From: Closterium sp. NIES-65
Taxonomy: Eukaryota > Streptophyta > Zygnematophyceae > Desmidiales > Closteriaceae
Reading direction: 5' to 3'
Length of the DNA: 64,000 nt
NCBI GenBank assembly: GCA_948144175.1
Contig: CANXME010000106.1
Location: forward strand, 1,860,001-1,924,000
The position numbers and the translations under genes were made by a program. Below, piece by piece: positions 62,869-64,000 of the stretch (position 1 is its first letter; each line of letters opens with the position of its first letter). The notes beneath the pieces were generated by a model. That model was not told the origin of the DNA and did not search any database. It worked only from the letters and a program-made list of their open reading frames with translations.

Positions 62869-64000
62869 TCCGAGGGAGGAGAGCAGCAGCAGGAAAAACT
62901 AAGAAGCCGAAGGGTGTCGTTATGAAGGGATGGGAAACACCCGTCTCCAGGCCAGGACGTACCCGTATGGCTACTAAGAAGCTGACTGCAGGAGCTGATG
63001 TAGCGGAGCAGCAGCTTGGGACAGAGGAGGCATTGCTGATTCAACCGCATGGCTATGACCCGGATGAGGAGGATGAACCTGCGTACTGTTTTCTTGCCCC
63101 TGCACCAGAGGAACCAGCTAGCATGGAGGAGGCATTTGCTGGACCAGATAGGGACAAATGGCTAGCTTCTAGGGATGCTGAGTACAAGAGCCTGCTGGAG
63201 AATGGGACTTGGGAACTAGTGGTGCTGCCTGAGGGAAAGAAAGCGGTACAATGGAAGTGGGTGCTAAGGATCAAGACTGACGACAAGAGGCAAGTCACCA
63301 TCTACAAACGTAGGTTGGTGGCTAAGGGGTTTATGCAGAAGGAGAAGCGGGACTTCAATGAGATCTTTGCTCCCACTGCCAAACCCCTTACCCTTCATGT
63401 CTTGTTGGCAGATGCAGCCGTTAGTGGGAAGTTCATTATCCAGATGGACATATCAACGGCATTTCTCAACGGGATTTTAGAGGAGGAGGTGTTCATGACG
63501 CAGCCACCTGGGTATGAGGATGGTACGGGCAGGGTGTGCAAGCTGAAAAAGTCCATCTACGGCTTGAAGCAGGCGCCACGCTGCTAGTACCAGAAGTTGG
63601 CAGCTGTTTTAGAGGAGATGGAATTCAGGACCAGCAGCTGTGATGAGAGCCTCTTCCTCAAGGGGGAGGGGGAGAAGCTGGTGCTGTTTCTTGTCTATGT
63701 GGACGACATTCTTCTCTTTAGCAGCAGCATGAAGGAGATCCAGAAGGTGCAGCAGCAGCTGATGGAGAACTTCAAGTGCAAAAACCTTGGGGAGGTAAAG
63801 TATTACCTCGGGATGCACGTGGAGAGGGATCTGGATCATAGGTGGTTGAAGCTGCACCAGGATAAGTTCATCAAGGAGCTTGGGGAGAAGTACCGAATTG
63901 AGAATCAGCGCAAGGTTGCAACTCCCCTGCCAGCAGAATTCAAGCTTGTGAAAGCTGCAGATGATGAAGGGGTTGAAGCCAAGGAGCAGCAGCAATTTCA
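62869..64000 (+). pseudogene. pol: Copia N linker and reverse transcriptase, cut by the window
   Basis: Frame 0. [34 protein letters not shown] is followed by [45 protein letters not shown] and [22 protein letters not shown]. Then [13 protein letters not shown] with TAG 63585-63587 replacing Trp, CDESLFLKGEGEKLVLF, YVDD at 63696-63707, and YYLGMHVERDLDHRWLK. A frameshift near 62870-62900 separates it from integrase. It continues past 64000. Confidence 0.89.

Larger units (their letters stand above)
60364..64000 (+). mobile_element. Copia element N, 3' end outside the window
   Basis: I-family LTR (60364-60879), PBS, gag, GAG-pre-integrase, integrase, RT; runs off the right edge before RNase H. 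The zinc knuckle and protease are deleted. The integrase is intact in all catalytic residues and RT has YVDD. Confidence 0.92.

Noticed and set aside
1-64000. tRNA, rRNA or host protein genes
   Set aside because: I saw no cloverleaf with flanking promoter boxes and no rRNA-like block. The tRNA-like strings found are primer-binding sites. Every recognisable protein domain belongs to gag-pol.

Overview
This window looks like a gene-poor block of nuclear DNA from a plant-lineage eukaryote. It consists of nested LTR retrotransposons (Ty1/copia and Ty3/gypsy) and two satellite arrays. I found no host gene, tRNA, rRNA or CRISPR array. The copia LTRs, the tRNA-iMet-type primer binding sites and the very GC-rich gag leaders fit a streptophyte, possibly a charophyte or zygnematophyte alga. 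That placement is an inference and I could not test it.

Layout, 1-23402: an inverted duplication with arms of at least 10.15 kb. The left arm is 1-10153 and runs off the window. The right arm is 11469-about 21672, and the spacer is 1.3 kb. From outside inward each arm carries a copia element (A on +, B on -), a ~37-bp minisatellite, a ~34-bp satellite, a gypsy LTR with its PBS, and a small foreign LTR. The spacer holds a broken gypsy protease-RT-RNase H gene. The inner half of the arms is almost identical, but A and B differ by roughly 1-3%.

16124-29265: copia elements B (-) and C (+) lie head to head, with their 5' LTRs 4 bp apart, inside the minisatellite. The target-site duplications (TSDs) show that C landed first and B then inserted at C's edge. 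29266-42 kb: the rest of the minisatellite, then gypsy E, which is split by complete copia D (30726-38060, TSD agggc). Gypsy F sits inside E's protease, and copia G (-) sits inside F.

43.7-52.8 kb: copia H (43740-49202, TSD gcgcc) interrupts G. A deletion derivative follows, made of LTR, gag stub and LTR (49679-52828). 52.8-64 kb: a gypsy-like gag (J) carrying a solo LTR with TSD aaatc, a copia RT fragment (K, -), a fold-back LTR junction, a chimeric and deleted copia (L), a gypsy protease fragment (M), and copia N running off the right edge.

All coding regions are retrotransposon gag-pol. Each copia copy should encode Gag, aspartic protease, GAG-pre-integrase, integrase, RT and RNase H as one polyprotein. 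Every copy seen whole is broken by stops, frameshifts or deletions. Many of the stops are C-to-T changes (CAG to TAG, CGA to TGA), as expected for methylated, decaying elements.
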